A stretch of DNA of 64,000 nt, taken from assembly GCA_963748095.1 (NCBI GenBank), contig CAVVIO010000017.1, forward strand, positions 1-64,000, given 5' to 3'. A program made the position numbers and the translations under genes. This stretch comes from CAVVIO01 sp963748095. GTDB lineage: Bacteria; Bacteroidota; Bacteroidia; Bacteroidales; UBA10428. Below, in pieces: positions 39,201-49,233 of this stretch (the stretch's first letter is position 1; every line of letters begins with the position of its first letter). Under the pieces are notes generated by a model, which saw only the letters and a list, made by a program, of their open reading frames with translations, had not been told where the DNA came from and ran no database searches.

Positions 39201-40786
39201 TACCTGAATTACTTCATCGGAACAGCTTCCATACAAATCGATTGCAGACTGTATCGAATAGAAACGGGCATCTTCATAATCGGAGTTGGGGCCCAGATAA
39301 ACAGTTAGATTCCGGTAAGCTATTGCAGCAGCCTTATCGATACCAATAGCATTTACATTATAATAATTTGCCGAATCATTTTGTCCAGATCCACCTTCGC
39401 AAAGCAGATAGAACCAGTAATTCTGCACACCCGAATTCATATGAACACCTCCGTTATCACCACTGCCATAATACCAATAATCGCCCATATAGGTATCAGG
39501 ATGTCCATGTGAATTCGGATCACTCATACTTCGGATACCATTTCCATCAATTGTAACTTGTTCTGCCATTAAATAATTAGCGTTATCCGGATCGGTATAA
39601 AAATCCACAGCTATACCAAAGATATCACTGAATGATTCGTTCAATGCTCCTGACTCATATTGATAATAAAGTCCGGCAGTATTTTCTGTTAATCCATGTG
39701 TAATTTCATGTGCTACAATGTCCCGACTTGTAAAAGGATAATATTCATACCCATCACCGTCTCCATATGTCATTTTTGTCCCATCCCAGAAAGCATTATT
39801 ATACCCCGATGAATAATGGATATAGCTCTATAAGCTGAAACCCCTGATCATCAATTGAATTCCGGTTAAATTTGTCGTAATAATAATCGTAAGTTTTTTC
39901 AGTATTATAATGGGCTTCATAAGCCGCATCATCCTGATTGGTATTTACATCCCACACATTATTACTGTCGATAAAATCGACAGCAGAGCTTTCAGAAGCA
40001 GAATGGTTTAAATTCATGGTGGCAATCCCATTTCCTCTTCCCGATTCCCGGAAACGGTAACTTCCAGAGTAATGATCAGTTGTTATAGAAACAGTTCCCG
40101 AATAGATTGCAGGGCAGTTCCGGTAACATCTTCGGTTTGAATCCTGTTAATCTTGTTTGATTATTTTCCGCATTTGGCATCAATATAAATAAATTCTCTC
40201 GATAATGGTTGAAGTGTATAAATGTCATATTTGTAGCATAGTAATAAAGAATTGTCGTTGCTTAAATATACAAGTTGACCTTCCGGTCGTTCGGTATTTC
40301 TTTTTTCCCATGTGTATTAAGTTTTGCATTTACATTTTCCAGAACTTTCTGAAAAGCCACCTTTTCAGGAATTAGGGTTTTGTTGCAGCTGGCAGTTTGT
40401 GCCGTAATCACCATTAGCACTTTGAAGATTTCCCTTTTTGTAATGTAGTGAATAATACATTCCATCTACCGGTATACCTCTAAATCTTAACTGGAATTTT
40501 TCATGTTTATTTCCAAGTTCATCGTTGTAACTTTTAGATGTTTTAAAGGAGAAGTCACTTGAAAGCCCCAACCGTTCCTTAAGTACTGCAATTGGTTCTG
40601 TTGCTTTCAATGACTTTACCATTGCGGGATCAAAACTGATGTATTTTATTTTCCCGGTTTTCTTTTTAACAAATACCAAGTTACTTTCAGGTATTCTTTT
40701 CTTTGCTTGTTGGTTTTTTAGACTTGAGCATTAATTGAAACAGATGCAATCATACATGCAACTAGTGAAAGTATTATTTTTCTCAT
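33258..40786 (-). pseudogene. Giant secreted M4 (thermolysin-like) metallopeptidase with PKD/CUB/beta-sandwich modules and T9SS domain, multiple frameshifts
   Basis: Reading from 40786: signal peptide MRKIILSLVACMIASVSINA; propeptide (FTP/PepSY, about 40760-40100) in three or four frames; catalytic domain with VAHEITHGLTEN (HExxH, near 39705) and NESFSDIFG (near 39640), ending about 39150; then PKD-like, GEVED-type (about 38700-38450), PKD, CUB (about 38160-37840), PKD, and two similar modules that join a GATase-like segment (VINWLNRGGTLIISD; VIRSWVQKGGSVVLDI) to ASH/choice-of-anchor domains; cadherin-like repeats; C-terminal sorting domain. Frame changes lie near 40760, 40378, 40290, 40160, 40090, 39825, 36470 and 36125. 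At the end, 7 instead of 6 A residues (33332 region) hides a TAA, so the frame runs 19 codons into the terminator. Undamaged length about 2,500 aa. Confidence 0.85.
33293..33324. terminator. Bidirectional terminator between pgi and the metallopeptidase gene
   Basis: AAAAAATCCGG at the left arm and CCGGATTTTTT at the right arm enclose GAAGTGTCA. T-runs on both strands fit termination from either side. The minus-strand peptidase frame currently reads through this hairpin, which suggests its true stop was lost (see the pseudogene entry). Confidence 0.8.
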
Positions 40787-41084
40787 AACGATGAAAGGTT
40801 TAAATTGAAAAAATAGGCACTCTAATATAGGAGTTTATCTTTTTCGTTAAACCTATCGTTATATAAATATATAACAATTCTAAATAACATAATTTTGATA
40901 AATTAATAATTTATGTACTCTATTTAAATAATAATATGTATTAATAGTTTATTTCGAAAATTATTATATAGAATGAAAAGAATATATTTACGGTTATCTT
41001 TAAAAAAGTTCATATTTAAAGAACTGATTGAATAAAGTTTTTTTGCAAAAAATTCGTTATCTTTAATCGAAGTTGATAGAATAA
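40787..41084. other. Intergenic region between divergent genes
   Basis: The 298-bp region is extremely AT-rich and must carry the promoters of the leftward metallopeptidase and the rightward AcpH-like gene. TATCTTTA near 41059 may be a -7 box for the latter. No gene or repeat was found. Confidence 0.35.
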
Positions 41085-41687
41085 TTGAACTACTTAGCAC
41101 ACATATATTTATCTGGTAACAATGACGAAATAATTGTTGGCAATTTCATGGGTGATTTTGTGAAGGGCCATGATTACAATGATTATCCGGCTAACATTAA
41201 AAAAGGGCTGATCCTGCACAGGAACATTGATACATTTACGGACAAACACCCCATTGTCAGGCAAAGTAAATCTTACATTGCTAAGAAATACAGGAAATAT
41301 TCCGGTATAATTATAGATATTGTTTATGATCATTTTCTTTCCCAAAACTGGATGCATTTTGCAAATTGTACTCTGGAAGATTTCACTAAAAACATATATA
41401 GAATATTAGATGAAAACATGAGTATTTTTCCTGAAGAAGTAAAGGAGATTGTTCCTTCATTTGTAAATGATAACTGGATTAAAACATACCAGACTATCGA
41501 AGGTATTGAAAGAGTATTGAGAAGAATGTCGTCACGTACTACTTTGCCGGATGAAACAGACTTTGCTATTGAGGTACTTAGAGAAAAATATGCTCAGATA
41601 GAACAGGAATTTCTTGCTTATTTTCCCGAGTTAATAAATTTTGTTCATGATAAATTTGATATTGACTTTACCTGTCTTGATGATTAG
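41085..41687 (+). CDS. Acyl carrier protein phosphodiesterase (AcpH/DUF479 family)
   Basis: The 200-aa protein begins (M)NYLAHIYLSGNNDEIIVGNF and contains GDFVKG, GLILHRNIDTFTDKHPIV and IDIVYDHFLSQNW, the conserved His/Asp HD-like motifs of AcpH. The E. coli enzyme removes 4'-phosphopantetheine from ACP. Start: the family begins exactly with MNYLAH, and the only codon there is TTG at 41085, so a TTG start is inferred; the next ATG (41149) would remove conserved residues. It converges on the rodA gene with 106 bp between stops. Confidence 0.88.
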   Translation: MNYLAHIYLSGNNDEIIVGNFMGDFVKGHDYNDYPANIKKGLILHRNIDTFTDKHPIVRQSKSYIAKKYRKYSGIIIDIVYDHFLSQNWMHFANCTLEDFTKNIYRILDENMSIFPEEVKEIVPSFVNDNWIKTYQTIEGIERVLRRMSSRTTLPDETDFAIEVLREKYAQIEQEFLAYFPELINFVHDKFDIDFTCLDD

Positions 41688-41793
41688 TGTACCCTATGAT
41701 CAGGAACTTAGATGATGAAAATTCATATAATTCCCCGGATTGCAAATTTTAATAAATAAAACTACGCCGAAAGTATAATAATTCAAAAAGGTT

Positions 41794-43218
41794 CTAGCTT
41801 AATACGGATAACCTGGTGGCATCGAGCCGGATAAAAATAAATAACAGTAAGGTAAAGGCAAGAAGTGAAGAACCGCCATAACTGAAAAAAGGCAAAGGAA
41901 TCCCGATTACCGGGAATAATCCGATGGTCATAGCAATATTTACTGAAAGGTGAAAGAACAGAATGGAAATAACTCCATATCCGTATACCCTCACAAAATG
42001 GGATCGTTGCCTTTCGGCTAGGGTGATAAGCCGTATTAACAAACCTGCAAATAGTATTATAACCAGCGAAGATCCCCAGAATCCCCATTCTTCCCCAACT
42101 GTGCAGAAAATAAAATCTGTACTCTGTTCAGGTACAAAATTGAATTTTGTTTGGGTTCCATTTAAAAATCCCTTACCGGTAAAACCTCCTGAGCCAATAG
42201 CAATCATCGACTGGTTTACATTATAACCATAGCCCAGTGGGTCAGTCTCTTTCCCAAGCAAAATATTTACCCTGGTTTGTTGGTGTTGTTTTAATATATT
42301 ATGAAAAACATAATCCACTGAAAATGTGAAAGCAATAGAAATATACAATGCTGCCATGATTATCATGGCTTTTTGAATCTTAAAATGAATAATCAATATT
42401 ATATATGAAATGGACGATATACCTAATGCTATTAACATACTTAAGTAATTACCGAAATGCATAACCTCGTAATGTACCAGTAAACGTATAGCAACATATA
42501 CCAACATAAAAATACTTCCAGCAAAGACAAAGTTTTTAAACTTTTTGTCGATGATATAATATATTATACCTGCAAGAGAAATGAGTACGATCAGGGTATA
42601 GACTTTTGGATACAGCAACGTTGATAAAAACAGCATGGAAATTAATGCAACAAACAGTAATACCCAGCCAGGAAGTCCTTCACGAAAAAGTACGAACAGG
42701 AATGCTACATATACCATTGCTGAGCCCATATCAGGTTGAAGAAAAATTAATCCAGCCGGTAAAGCAATAAAACCAAATAACGTCAGCAATGATTTGAATT
42801 TATTGATTTTAATATTATAACTACTAATGTATCTTGCTATTACCAATGCTGTTGTTACCTTGGCAAATTCGGAAGGCTGGAACTGAAATCCACCGATTGA
42901 AAACCACGAGCGGGCACCGTGAATTTCTTTTCCCAGTACCAGTACCGCCAATAATAAAAAAATGGTTAGCCCATATAATATGTATGAGAAAAATAAGTAA
43001 AATTTACTATCGATGATAAAAACAAGTAATATCAAAATAAAAGCTGCTATCATCCAAATGATCTGGGTACCATAACGCTGACTTAGGTCGAAAATACTTT
43101 TGTACTGGTCGTTGTAATTAACCGCAAAAATATTCATCCATCCAAATATTACAAGAACCAGGTATAAAACTACCGTCAGCCAGTCAATATTCAATAATAT
43201 GTTGGTTCTTCTGCTCAT
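41794..43218 (-). CDS. rodA: Rod-shape peptidoglycan glycosyltransferase RodA
   Basis: The 474-aa protein has about 12 membrane helices and the SEDS motifs: FQFQPSEFAKVTTALVIARY, FLQPDMGSAMVYVAFLF, KETDPLGYGYNVNQSMIAIG, FIFCTVGEEWGFWGS and GIPLPFFSYGGSSLL. SEDS proteins polymerise lipid II during cell elongation together with a class B PBP. Its start overlaps the stop of the PBP2 gene by 4 bp (ATGA), so they are coupled. It is longer than proteobacterial RodA by an insertion in the middle helices, which is common in Bacteroidota. No defect seen. Confidence 0.96.
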   Translation of the reverse strand: MSRRTNILLNIDWLTVVLYLVLVIFGWMNIFAVNYNDQYKSIFDLSQRYGTQIIWMIAAFILILLVFIIDSKFYLFFSYILYGLTIFLLLAVLVLGKEIHGARSWFSIGGFQFQPSEFAKVTTALVIARYISSYNIKINKFKSLLTLFGFIALPAGLIFLQPDMGSAMVYVAFLFVLFREGLPGWVLLFVALISMLFLSTLLYPKVYTLIVLISLAGIIYYIIDKKFKNFVFAGSIFMLVYVAIRLLVHYEVMHFGNYLSMLIALGISSISYIILIIHFKIQKAMIIMAALYISIAFTFSVDYVFHNILKQHQQTRVNILLGKETDPLGYGYNVNQSMIAIGSGGFTGKGFLNGTQTKFNFVPEQSTDFIFCTVGEEWGFWGSSLVIILFAGLLIRLITLAERQRSHFVRVYGYGVISILFFHLSVNIAMTIGLFPVIGIPLPFFSYGGSSLLAFTLLLFIFIRLDATRLSVLS

Positions 43219-45041
43219 TGTTTATTCAATAAATTACCGTCAAGCATTCTTTTTTCCAGCCATTTTCGTTGCGGGGCAATTGAATCGGTCAGATATTCTT
43301 CTATCATTAAGCTTGCTATTGGGGCAGCATACCTGGCTCCCCACACTCCATTTTCTACATAAACAGCAATGGCAATTTTTGGATTGTCCTTCGGGGCAAA
43401 TGCTGTAAATACGGAATGATCTTTCCCATGGGGATTTTGAGCCGTACCTGTTTTTCCACAAATAACAATATCTTTTAATTTCGCTATTCCGGCAGTACTT
43501 TCCGGACCGCCATTTACCGCCATATCCATTCCCTCAACAACTATGTTAAATAAACTGGTATCGATATCTGTATAATGACGAACCAGAAAACGATGATTAA
43601 TTGTATCGAGTGATTGTATTTTTTTAACCATATGCGGAGTATAATAATATCCCCTGTTTGCCAAAGTCGCCGACATATTTGCCATTTGCAAGGGGGTTAT
43701 CAGCAGTTCTCCCTGCCCGATGGCCATCGAAATAATAGTAAGCGCTTTCCATCGGTGTTCACCATAATATTTATCGTAATAACTTGCCGGAGGTACAAAA
43801 CCGTTGACTTCGTTAGGCATATCGGTATTAAGGGCATGTCCAAATCCGAAAGACATGACATCCTTTCTCCAGCTATTAAACGCATCGGTGACTGAGGGAT
43901 AATCAGGATTTTCAAGTATTCTTCTAAATACGTTGCAAAAATAGGCATTACACGAATATTGAATGGCGTGTAACAGATCGTCTGGCGTAGGATGATTATG
44001 ACAAGCTACATGAACGCCGGGAGCCCAGTATCCCAGGTCGCAATAATAGGTAGTTGCCGGTGTTATCACGTGATCCTTGAGAGCAATCAACGCATTTATA
44101 GGTTTGAATGTGGATCCTGGTGGATACCTGGCCATAAGCGCTCTGTCAAAAAGTGGCTTCAGCGAATCGTTCCTGAGTTTGATATAGTTTTCGGTTCTCG
44201 GCCTGCCTACTAATAATGAAGGATCATATGTGGGTGAGGAAACCAGTGCAAGTATTTCACCGGTTGAAGGTTCGATGGCAACAATACTGCCTTTATAGTT
44301 TTTCATCAGCTTTTCACCATATGCCTGTAACTTGGCATCTATGGAGCAAACAACATTTTTACCGACAACGGCATCTCTATCAAATTTACCTCCCTGGTAA
44401 GGACCTTTAATACGGTTATGTACATCTACCAGGTAATATTTTTTTCCTTTTTCACCTCTTAAAGTTTTCTCATATGATTTTTCCAGCCCGCTGATACCAA
44501 TATAATCTCCCATTTCATAATAAGGATTTTTAGCGATTATCTTATCATCTACTTCACCTACATAACCAAGTAAGTGTGCGGCAATGGTTTTATTGTATTT
44601 ACGCAAAGTTCTCGATCGGAAATAGAATCCCGGAAACTTAAATAATTTTTCCTGCAGAACAGCAAATGTTTCCGGATAGATTTGTTTCAGGAAAGGATCT
44701 CTCCGGTATTTCGGATCATATGCTTTTGTGATTCCTTTTTTCAGGAAGTCTTTAGTAATTCTCAATATCTTACATAATTCCAGGGTGTCGAATGGTTTCA
44801 TTTCGTATGGAGCAATCATCAGGTCATAAGCAGCCTGATTATATACCAGCATTTCTCCATTGCGGTCATAAATTAAACCTCTTGCAGGGTATTGTGTTTC
44901 AATCCTTTTTGAATTGTTTTCAGCCGATAGTTTGTATGATGGATTCAAAACCTGCAAATACAGTAACCTGATAATAAATACCAATGCCACAAGTATGATC
45001 ACCCCTCCTATAATATTTTTCCTCACTGCATACTGATCCAT
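43215..45041 (-). CDS. mrdA: Penicillin-binding protein 2
   Basis: The 608-aa protein has an N-terminal anchor (IIGGVIILVALVFIIRLLYL), a pedestal domain (YPARGLIYDRNGEMLVYN), and the transpeptidase domain with PPGSTFKPINAL (Ser310 nucleophile, STFK), SCNAYF (SxN) and CGKTGTAQNP (KTG). It cross-links peptidoglycan during elongation as the partner of RodA. It is the fourth gene of the mreBCD-mrdA-rodA operon, 11 bp after mreD and overlapping rodA. Full length for the family. Confidence 0.97.
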   Translation of the reverse strand: MDQYAVRKNIIGGVIILVALVFIIRLLYLQVLNPSYKLSAENNSKRIETQYPARGLIYDRNGEMLVYNQAAYDLMIAPYEMKPFDTLELCKILRITKDFLKKGITKAYDPKYRRDPFLKQIYPETFAVLQEKLFKFPGFYFRSRTLRKYNKTIAAHLLGYVGEVDDKIIAKNPYYEMGDYIGISGLEKSYEKTLRGEKGKKYYLVDVHNRIKGPYQGGKFDRDAVVGKNVVCSIDAKLQAYGEKLMKNYKGSIVAIEPSTGEILALVSSPTYDPSLLVGRPRTENYIKLRNDSLKPLFDRALMARYPPGSTFKPINALIALKDHVITPATTYYCDLGYWAPGVHVACHNHPTPDDLLHAIQYSCNAYFCNVFRRILENPDYPSVTDAFNSWRKDVMSFGFGHALNTDMPNEVNGFVPPASYYDKYYGEHRWKALTIISMAIGQGELLITPLQMANMSATLANRGYYYTPHMVKKIQSLDTINHRFLVRHYTDIDTSLFNIVVEGMDMAVNGGPESTAGIAKLKDIVICGKTGTAQNPHGKDHSVFTAFAPKDNPKIAIAVYVENGVWGARYAAPIASLMIEEYLTDSIAPQRKWLEKRMLDGNLLNKQ

Positions 45042-45052
45042 GATATCTAAAT

Positions 45053-45559
45053 CTATTCCCTGTAAATAATATATTGACTAAGCATTACGAGAGTTAGCGA
45101 AAAGACAGTGCTTAAAATAACCCTTAAAAATGTAGAAAAGAAATCGGAAAACCGGAAGATTTCCATATAAAATAACACCAGGTGATGAGCCAGGATTAAA
45201 ATGGCTGCATACTTGAGAAACCAGTTAAATCCATAATAATGTACCCTTGGGTAGGTACCGGCTTCATACCCGTCGCGCGGAGAAAATACCTGTAAAACAA
45301 ATGGCCGCAGAAATGCCATAAAAACGGTTGCTGCCGTGTGCATTCCCAATGTACCTGAAAGGATATCGATAGAAAAACCAAGTAAAAATGCAAGGGTTAA
45401 TAATAACCAGCCCGGGGTTTCAAATGGCAATAAAAGGATAAAAAGTACATAAACATAAGGATTGATATATCCGCTAAACTGGATGTTATTGAAAATAAAT
45501 ACCTGAACCAATACCAGTAGGACAAAACGAAATATGTTCCGTGGTAATACTTTAATCAT
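45053..45559 (-). CDS. mreD: Rod-shape-determining protein MreD
   Basis: The 168-aa protein has five or six membrane helices (FRFVLLVLVQVFIFNNI, YVYVLFILLLPFETPGWLLL, LAFLLGFSIDILSGTLG). The family signature is the GFxxDxLsGxxgxH motif, seen as GFSIDILSGTLGMHTAAT. It starts inside the end of mreC (8-bp overlap), which fits translational coupling. Known MreD helps link MreB to the cell-wall synthesis complex; the protein is small and poorly conserved, so position and motif make the call. Confidence 0.93.
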   Translation of the reverse strand: MIKVLPRNIFRFVLLVLVQVFIFNNIQFSGYINPYVYVLFILLLPFETPGWLLLTLAFLLGFSIDILSGTLGMHTAATVFMAFLRPFVLQVFSPRDGYEAGTYPRVHYYGFNWFLKYAAILILAHHLVLFYMEIFRFSDFFSTFLRVILSTVFSLTLVMLSQYIIYRE

Positions 45560-46379
45560 TCTTAGCGGAATTTTCTAATGTTGTTTGTTCTTCCTTTTTA
45601 AAATTATTAATTACCTGCACCTGTGAAAGATTTTTAAAATCGGTTGATAAATCAACGGTAATTTCATAAAAGTTTCCTCCTTTCATTTCGAAATTCGATA
45701 CTACTCCTATCATTATTCCCTCAGGATAAATAGCTGAATAGCCACTGGTAACAATAGTATCACCTATTTCAACTTTTACATGATGCGGGATTTGGCTCAA
45801 TATTACCTGCTTGTAATTTTTCCCATTCCAGGATAAAGGCCCGAAATAACCATTCTTTTTTATCTTGGCATTAATGTAAAATTGCCTGTTAAGAACGGAG
45901 ATAACAGACGAAAAATTGTCCGATACTTTTTTAACTACTCCGACAACTCCATCGGCAGATACAACAGCCATTTCTTCTTTAATTCCCTGCCGGCTCCCTT
46001 TATTCAATGTTATATAGTTGTATTGTTTATTGGTTGAATTATTAATTACCTTGGCCGGGATATACGTATATTGTTGCATATACAACGAATCTTCGGAATT
46101 ATTTTGGTTTTCCGATCTCAAAGTTTTATATCTGGCTAACCTGTTATAAAGTTTGTTGTTTTCTACTATCAGCTGTTTGTTTTCTTTTCTCAGGCTCAGG
46201 TAGTCTTTCAGGTCAAGGAATCTTTCCGAAAGATTACCTTCAAAGGCGTGTTTAAAATTCATAAAGTATGCTTTGTGATACTTATTATGTTGCACCACGA
46301 GAGAAACGGCCAAAACTTCCAGAAGAACGAAGAGGATAAAGAAATAATATTTTAATATAAATTGAATTAAATTCCTCAT
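45552..46379 (-). CDS. mreC: Rod-shape-determining protein MreC
   Basis: The 275-aa protein has one N-terminal membrane helix (FILKYYFFILFVLLEVLAV), a coiled coil (about 60-95, LSLRKENKQLIVENNKLYNR) and the two beta-barrel subdomains (VINNSTNKQYNYITLNKG, GVVGVVKKVSDNFSSVISVL, GDTIVTSGYSAIYPEGIMIG). It scaffolds the elongasome in the periplasm. It follows mreB by 24 bp and overlaps mreD. The length and layout are normal for the family. Confidence 0.95.
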   Translation of the reverse strand: MRNLIQFILKYYFFILFVLLEVLAVSLVVQHNKYHKAYFMNFKHAFEGNLSERFLDLKDYLSLRKENKQLIVENNKLYNRLARYKTLRSENQNNSEDSLYMQQYTYIPAKVINNSTNKQYNYITLNKGSRQGIKEEMAVVSADGVVGVVKKVSDNFSSVISVLNRQFYINAKIKKNGYFGPLSWNGKNYKQVILSQIPHHVKVEIGDTIVTSGYSAIYPEGIMIGVVSNFEMKGGNFYEITVDLSTDFKNLSQVQVINNFKKEEQTTLENSAKND

Positions 46380-46403
46380 TCAAATCACCTTACCTTTTCT
46401 CTA

Positions 46404-47426
46404 TTATCGCATCAGGAATGAAAATTTGTCGCTGTTTTTCAATGCTATACCTGTGCCTCGTGCCACAGCGTGAAGCGGGTCTTCTGCAATCAGGAACGGA
46501 ATATTGATTTTGTCTGTCAATCGTTTATCAAGTCCTCTTAACAGAGCTCCACCACCGGCAAGGTAAATTCCCCTGCTTACAATATCAGCATAAAGTTCGG
46601 GCGGAGTTTGTTCCAATACGGCAAGTATAGCCGATTCGACTTTCGAAAGAGATTTGTCCAGGCAATGTGCAATTTCCTGGTAAGAAACGGGAACTTCGAT
46701 AGGCATGGCAGTCATCAAATTTGGGCCTCGCACATTGTAATCAGGTGGCGGATTATCCAGATCGGGTAATGCCGAGCCGACATTTATTTTTATCTCTTCT
46801 GCTGTACGTTCACCTACTTTAATGTTGTGCTGGTGCCTCATGTAGGCCTGTATGTCGGCTGTAAAACCGTCACCGGCAATCCGGATTGATTGGTTACAAA
46901 CGATCCCGCCAAGGGCAATGACAGCTATTTCGGTTGTACCCCCACCAATATCTACTACCATGCATCCATCGGGGGCTTCAACATCAAGTCCTATACCAAT
47001 AGCCGCGGCCATTGGCTCATATATCATATAAATATCACGCCCTCCGGCATGTTCGGATGAGTCGCGCACAGCCCTTATTTCTACTTCGGTACTCCCGGAG
47101 GGAATGCATACTACCATTTTTAAGGATGGTGTAAAAAAACTTTGCTTGGGATTAGTCATTTTTATCATTCCCCTAAGCATTAACTCGGCAGCATTAAAAT
47201 CCGCAATTACACCATCACGTAAAGGTCGGATTGTTCTAATGTTTTCATGTGTTTTTCCATGCATTTGCCGTGCCTGTTCGCCGATGGCTATTAATTTTCC
47301 GGTATTGTGATCTATAGCGACGATGGAAGGTTCATCCACCACTACTTTGTCGTTATGAATGATAATAGTGTTTGCAGTCCCGAGGTCAATGGCTAACTCC
47401 TGCGTCAAAAACGAAAATAATCCCAT
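46404..47426 (-). CDS. mreB: Actin-like cell-shape protein MreB
   Basis: The 340-aa protein begins MGLFSFLTQELAIDLGTANT, the phosphate-1 motif, and has VVDIGGGTTEIAVIALGG (phosphate 2) and GIYLAGGGALLRGLD (adenosine motif). It forms membrane-bound filaments that orient wall synthesis. First gene of the shape operon; purH lies 110 bp upstream on the same strand. The spacing suggests either a separate promoter or cotranscription with purH. Full length and intact. Confidence 0.97.
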   Translation of the reverse strand: MGLFSFLTQELAIDLGTANTIIIHNDKVVVDEPSIVAIDHNTGKLIAIGEQARQMHGKTHENIRTIRPLRDGVIADFNAAELMLRGMIKMTNPKQSFFTPSLKMVVCIPSGSTEVEIRAVRDSSEHAGGRDIYMIYEPMAAAIGIGLDVEAPDGCMVVDIGGGTTEIAVIALGGIVCNQSIRIAGDGFTADIQAYMRHQHNIKVGERTAEEIKINVGSALPDLDNPPPDYNVRGPNLMTAMPIEVPVSYQEIAHCLDKSLSKVESAILAVLEQTPPELYADIVSRGIYLAGGGALLRGLDKRLTDKINIPFLIAEDPLHAVARGTGIALKNSDKFSFLMR

Positions 47427-47536
47427 ATATGCTTAATTAAAATAGTTTTGTTTATATACTGGATGGTTTAACGAAAACATAGTGCTAATGTTCTAATAAT
47501 TAACAGGAATTTTATTAAAAAAATAATTGTTCAATA

Positions 47537-49060
47537 TTAGTGTTTAAAATGTCTTACTCCGGTAAACACCATCGCCATGTTATGCTCATCACAATATTCG
47601 ATGGAAGCTTTATCTCTAATTGATCCACCCGGTTGAATTACAATGTTAACACCCACATTGTTGGATATTTCCACACAATCCGGGAAAGGGAAAAATGCAT
47701 CGGAGGCCATAACGCCACCTTCCAGTTCGAAACCAAAATTTCTTGCTTTTTCAATAGCCTGTTTCAGTGCATCTACCCTTGATGTTTGCCCAACTCCGCT
47801 GGCCATCAATTGTTTATTCTTTGTAAGTACAATGGTGTTCGATTTGGAATGTTTCACCACTTTATTGGCAAATTCCAGATCTTCATATTCCTGTTCTGTA
47901 GGTTTCCTGTTTGTAACAGGTTGCATCTCTTTTTTCGTCTCCATACTGGTATCCCGGTCCTGTTCCACAACTCCGTTTAACAGGGTACGGTACTGTATCT
48001 TTGGCAATTCTACCGGTTTTCGTATCAGAATTATTCTGGTTTTTTTCTTCATTAATATGTCCAGTGCTTCCTGAGCATATGCCGGTGCAATGATCACTTC
48101 ATAAAACAACTGATCTATTTCAGCAGCAGTTGTTTTATCTAATTCACGGTTAGTGATCAGTATTCCGCCATAGGCTGAAACCGGATCACCGGCAAGCGCA
48201 TCTTTCCATGCATCTGTAAGGTTTTCACGACTGGCAATTCCACATGCATTGTTGTGTTTTAAAACGGCAAATGTAGTTTCTTTAAATTCATCGATCAGGT
48301 ATACCGCAGCTTCAATATCAAGCAAATTGTTGTAGGATATTTCTTTACCATGAAGTTTTTCAAACAGGTTATTAAAATCACCATAAAATGTGCTTTTCTG
48401 ATGTGGATTTTCGCCGTATCTCAGCTCAATAGATTTTGTGACACTTTGTTTGAAAGCTTTAATGGTCTTATCCTTATTAAAATAATTAAATATGGCTGTA
48501 TCGTAATGCGATGATAAATTAAATGCTTCGGTAGCCAATTGTTTTCTCTGTTCAATTGTTGTAGTATTTCCTTCTTTTAAAATATCCAGTAAAAATCCGT
48601 ATTGTTCCTGTGAAGGTACAATGACAACATCTTTGAAATTTTTAGCGGCAGCACGAATGAGAGAAATGCCCCCGATGTCGATCTTTTCAATGACGTCCTT
48701 TTCTTCAGCTCCGGAAGCAACTGTATCTTCAAACGGGTATAAATCAACAATCACCAGGTCGATTTCAGGTATGTTATATCCATTCATTTGTTTCAAATCT
48801 TCCTGATCATCGCGTCGTGCCAGTACCCCTCCGAAAATCTTCGGATGCAGGGTTTTTACTCTTCCTCCTAAAATAGAAGGATAAGAGGTTACTTCTTCTA
48901 CAGAGGTAACCTTTACGCCAAGACCTTCAATGAAATCTTTAGTGCCTCCGGTAGAATAGATTTCTACATTTTGTTTTGATAAATTGCTAATTATTTCTTC
49001 AAGGTTTGTTTTGTGATAGACTGAAATTAAGGCAGATTTGATTTTTTTAACGTTACTCAT
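47537..49060 (-). CDS. purH: Bifunctional IMP cyclohydrolase/AICAR formyltransferase
   Basis: The 507-aa protein has the N-terminal IMP cyclohydrolase (MGS-like) domain, with SALISVYHKTNLEEIISNL, STGGTKDFIEGLGV and GGRVKTLHPKIFGGVLAR, and the C-terminal AICAR transformylase, with LRYGENPHQKSTFYG, LKHNNACGIASRENL and SDAFFPFPDCVEIS. It does the last two steps of de novo IMP synthesis. It is the first minus-strand gene of the purH-mreBCD-mrdA-rodA order that is conserved in Bacteroidota. Typical length for the family, no defect. Confidence 0.96.
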   Translation of the reverse strand: MSNVKKIKSALISVYHKTNLEEIISNLSKQNVEIYSTGGTKDFIEGLGVKVTSVEEVTSYPSILGGRVKTLHPKIFGGVLARRDDQEDLKQMNGYNIPEIDLVIVDLYPFEDTVASGAEEKDVIEKIDIGGISLIRAAAKNFKDVVIVPSQEQYGFLLDILKEGNTTTIEQRKQLATEAFNLSSHYDTAIFNYFNKDKTIKAFKQSVTKSIELRYGENPHQKSTFYGDFNNLFEKLHGKEISYNNLLDIEAAVYLIDEFKETTFAVLKHNNACGIASRENLTDAWKDALAGDPVSAYGGILITNRELDKTTAAEIDQLFYEVIIAPAYAQEALDILMKKKTRIILIRKPVELPKIQYRTLLNGVVEQDRDTSMETKKEMQPVTNRKPTEQEYEDLEFANKVVKHSKSNTIVLTKNKQLMASGVGQTSRVDALKQAIEKARNFGFELEGGVMASDAFFPFPDCVEISNNVGVNIVIQPGGSIRDKASIEYCDEHNMAMVFTGVRHFKH

Positions 49061-49186
49061 TTAGTGATTTTTTTAAATATATCGATTAATATATAAATAA
49101 TTATTCATCATATACTCAAGTTTTTATAAAATCTATCAACCGGGATTAAAAATCAAAGAAAGGATCGATAATCTTCCGTTGTTTTG

Positions 49187-49194
49187 TATATTTG
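49187..49194 (+). promoter_or_regulatory. -7 box (TATATTTG) for the ABC permease gene
   Basis: TATATTTG matches the Bacteroidota -7 consensus TAnnTTTG exactly. No clear -33 TTTG at the usual distance is seen. It overlaps the most upstream possible start codon (TTG 49192), which therefore cannot lie on the mRNA from this promoter. Confidence 0.45.
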
Positions 49195-49233
49195 TTTGAT
49201 TTCTCAAAATTAATTGAAAATTTAAAATTATAC

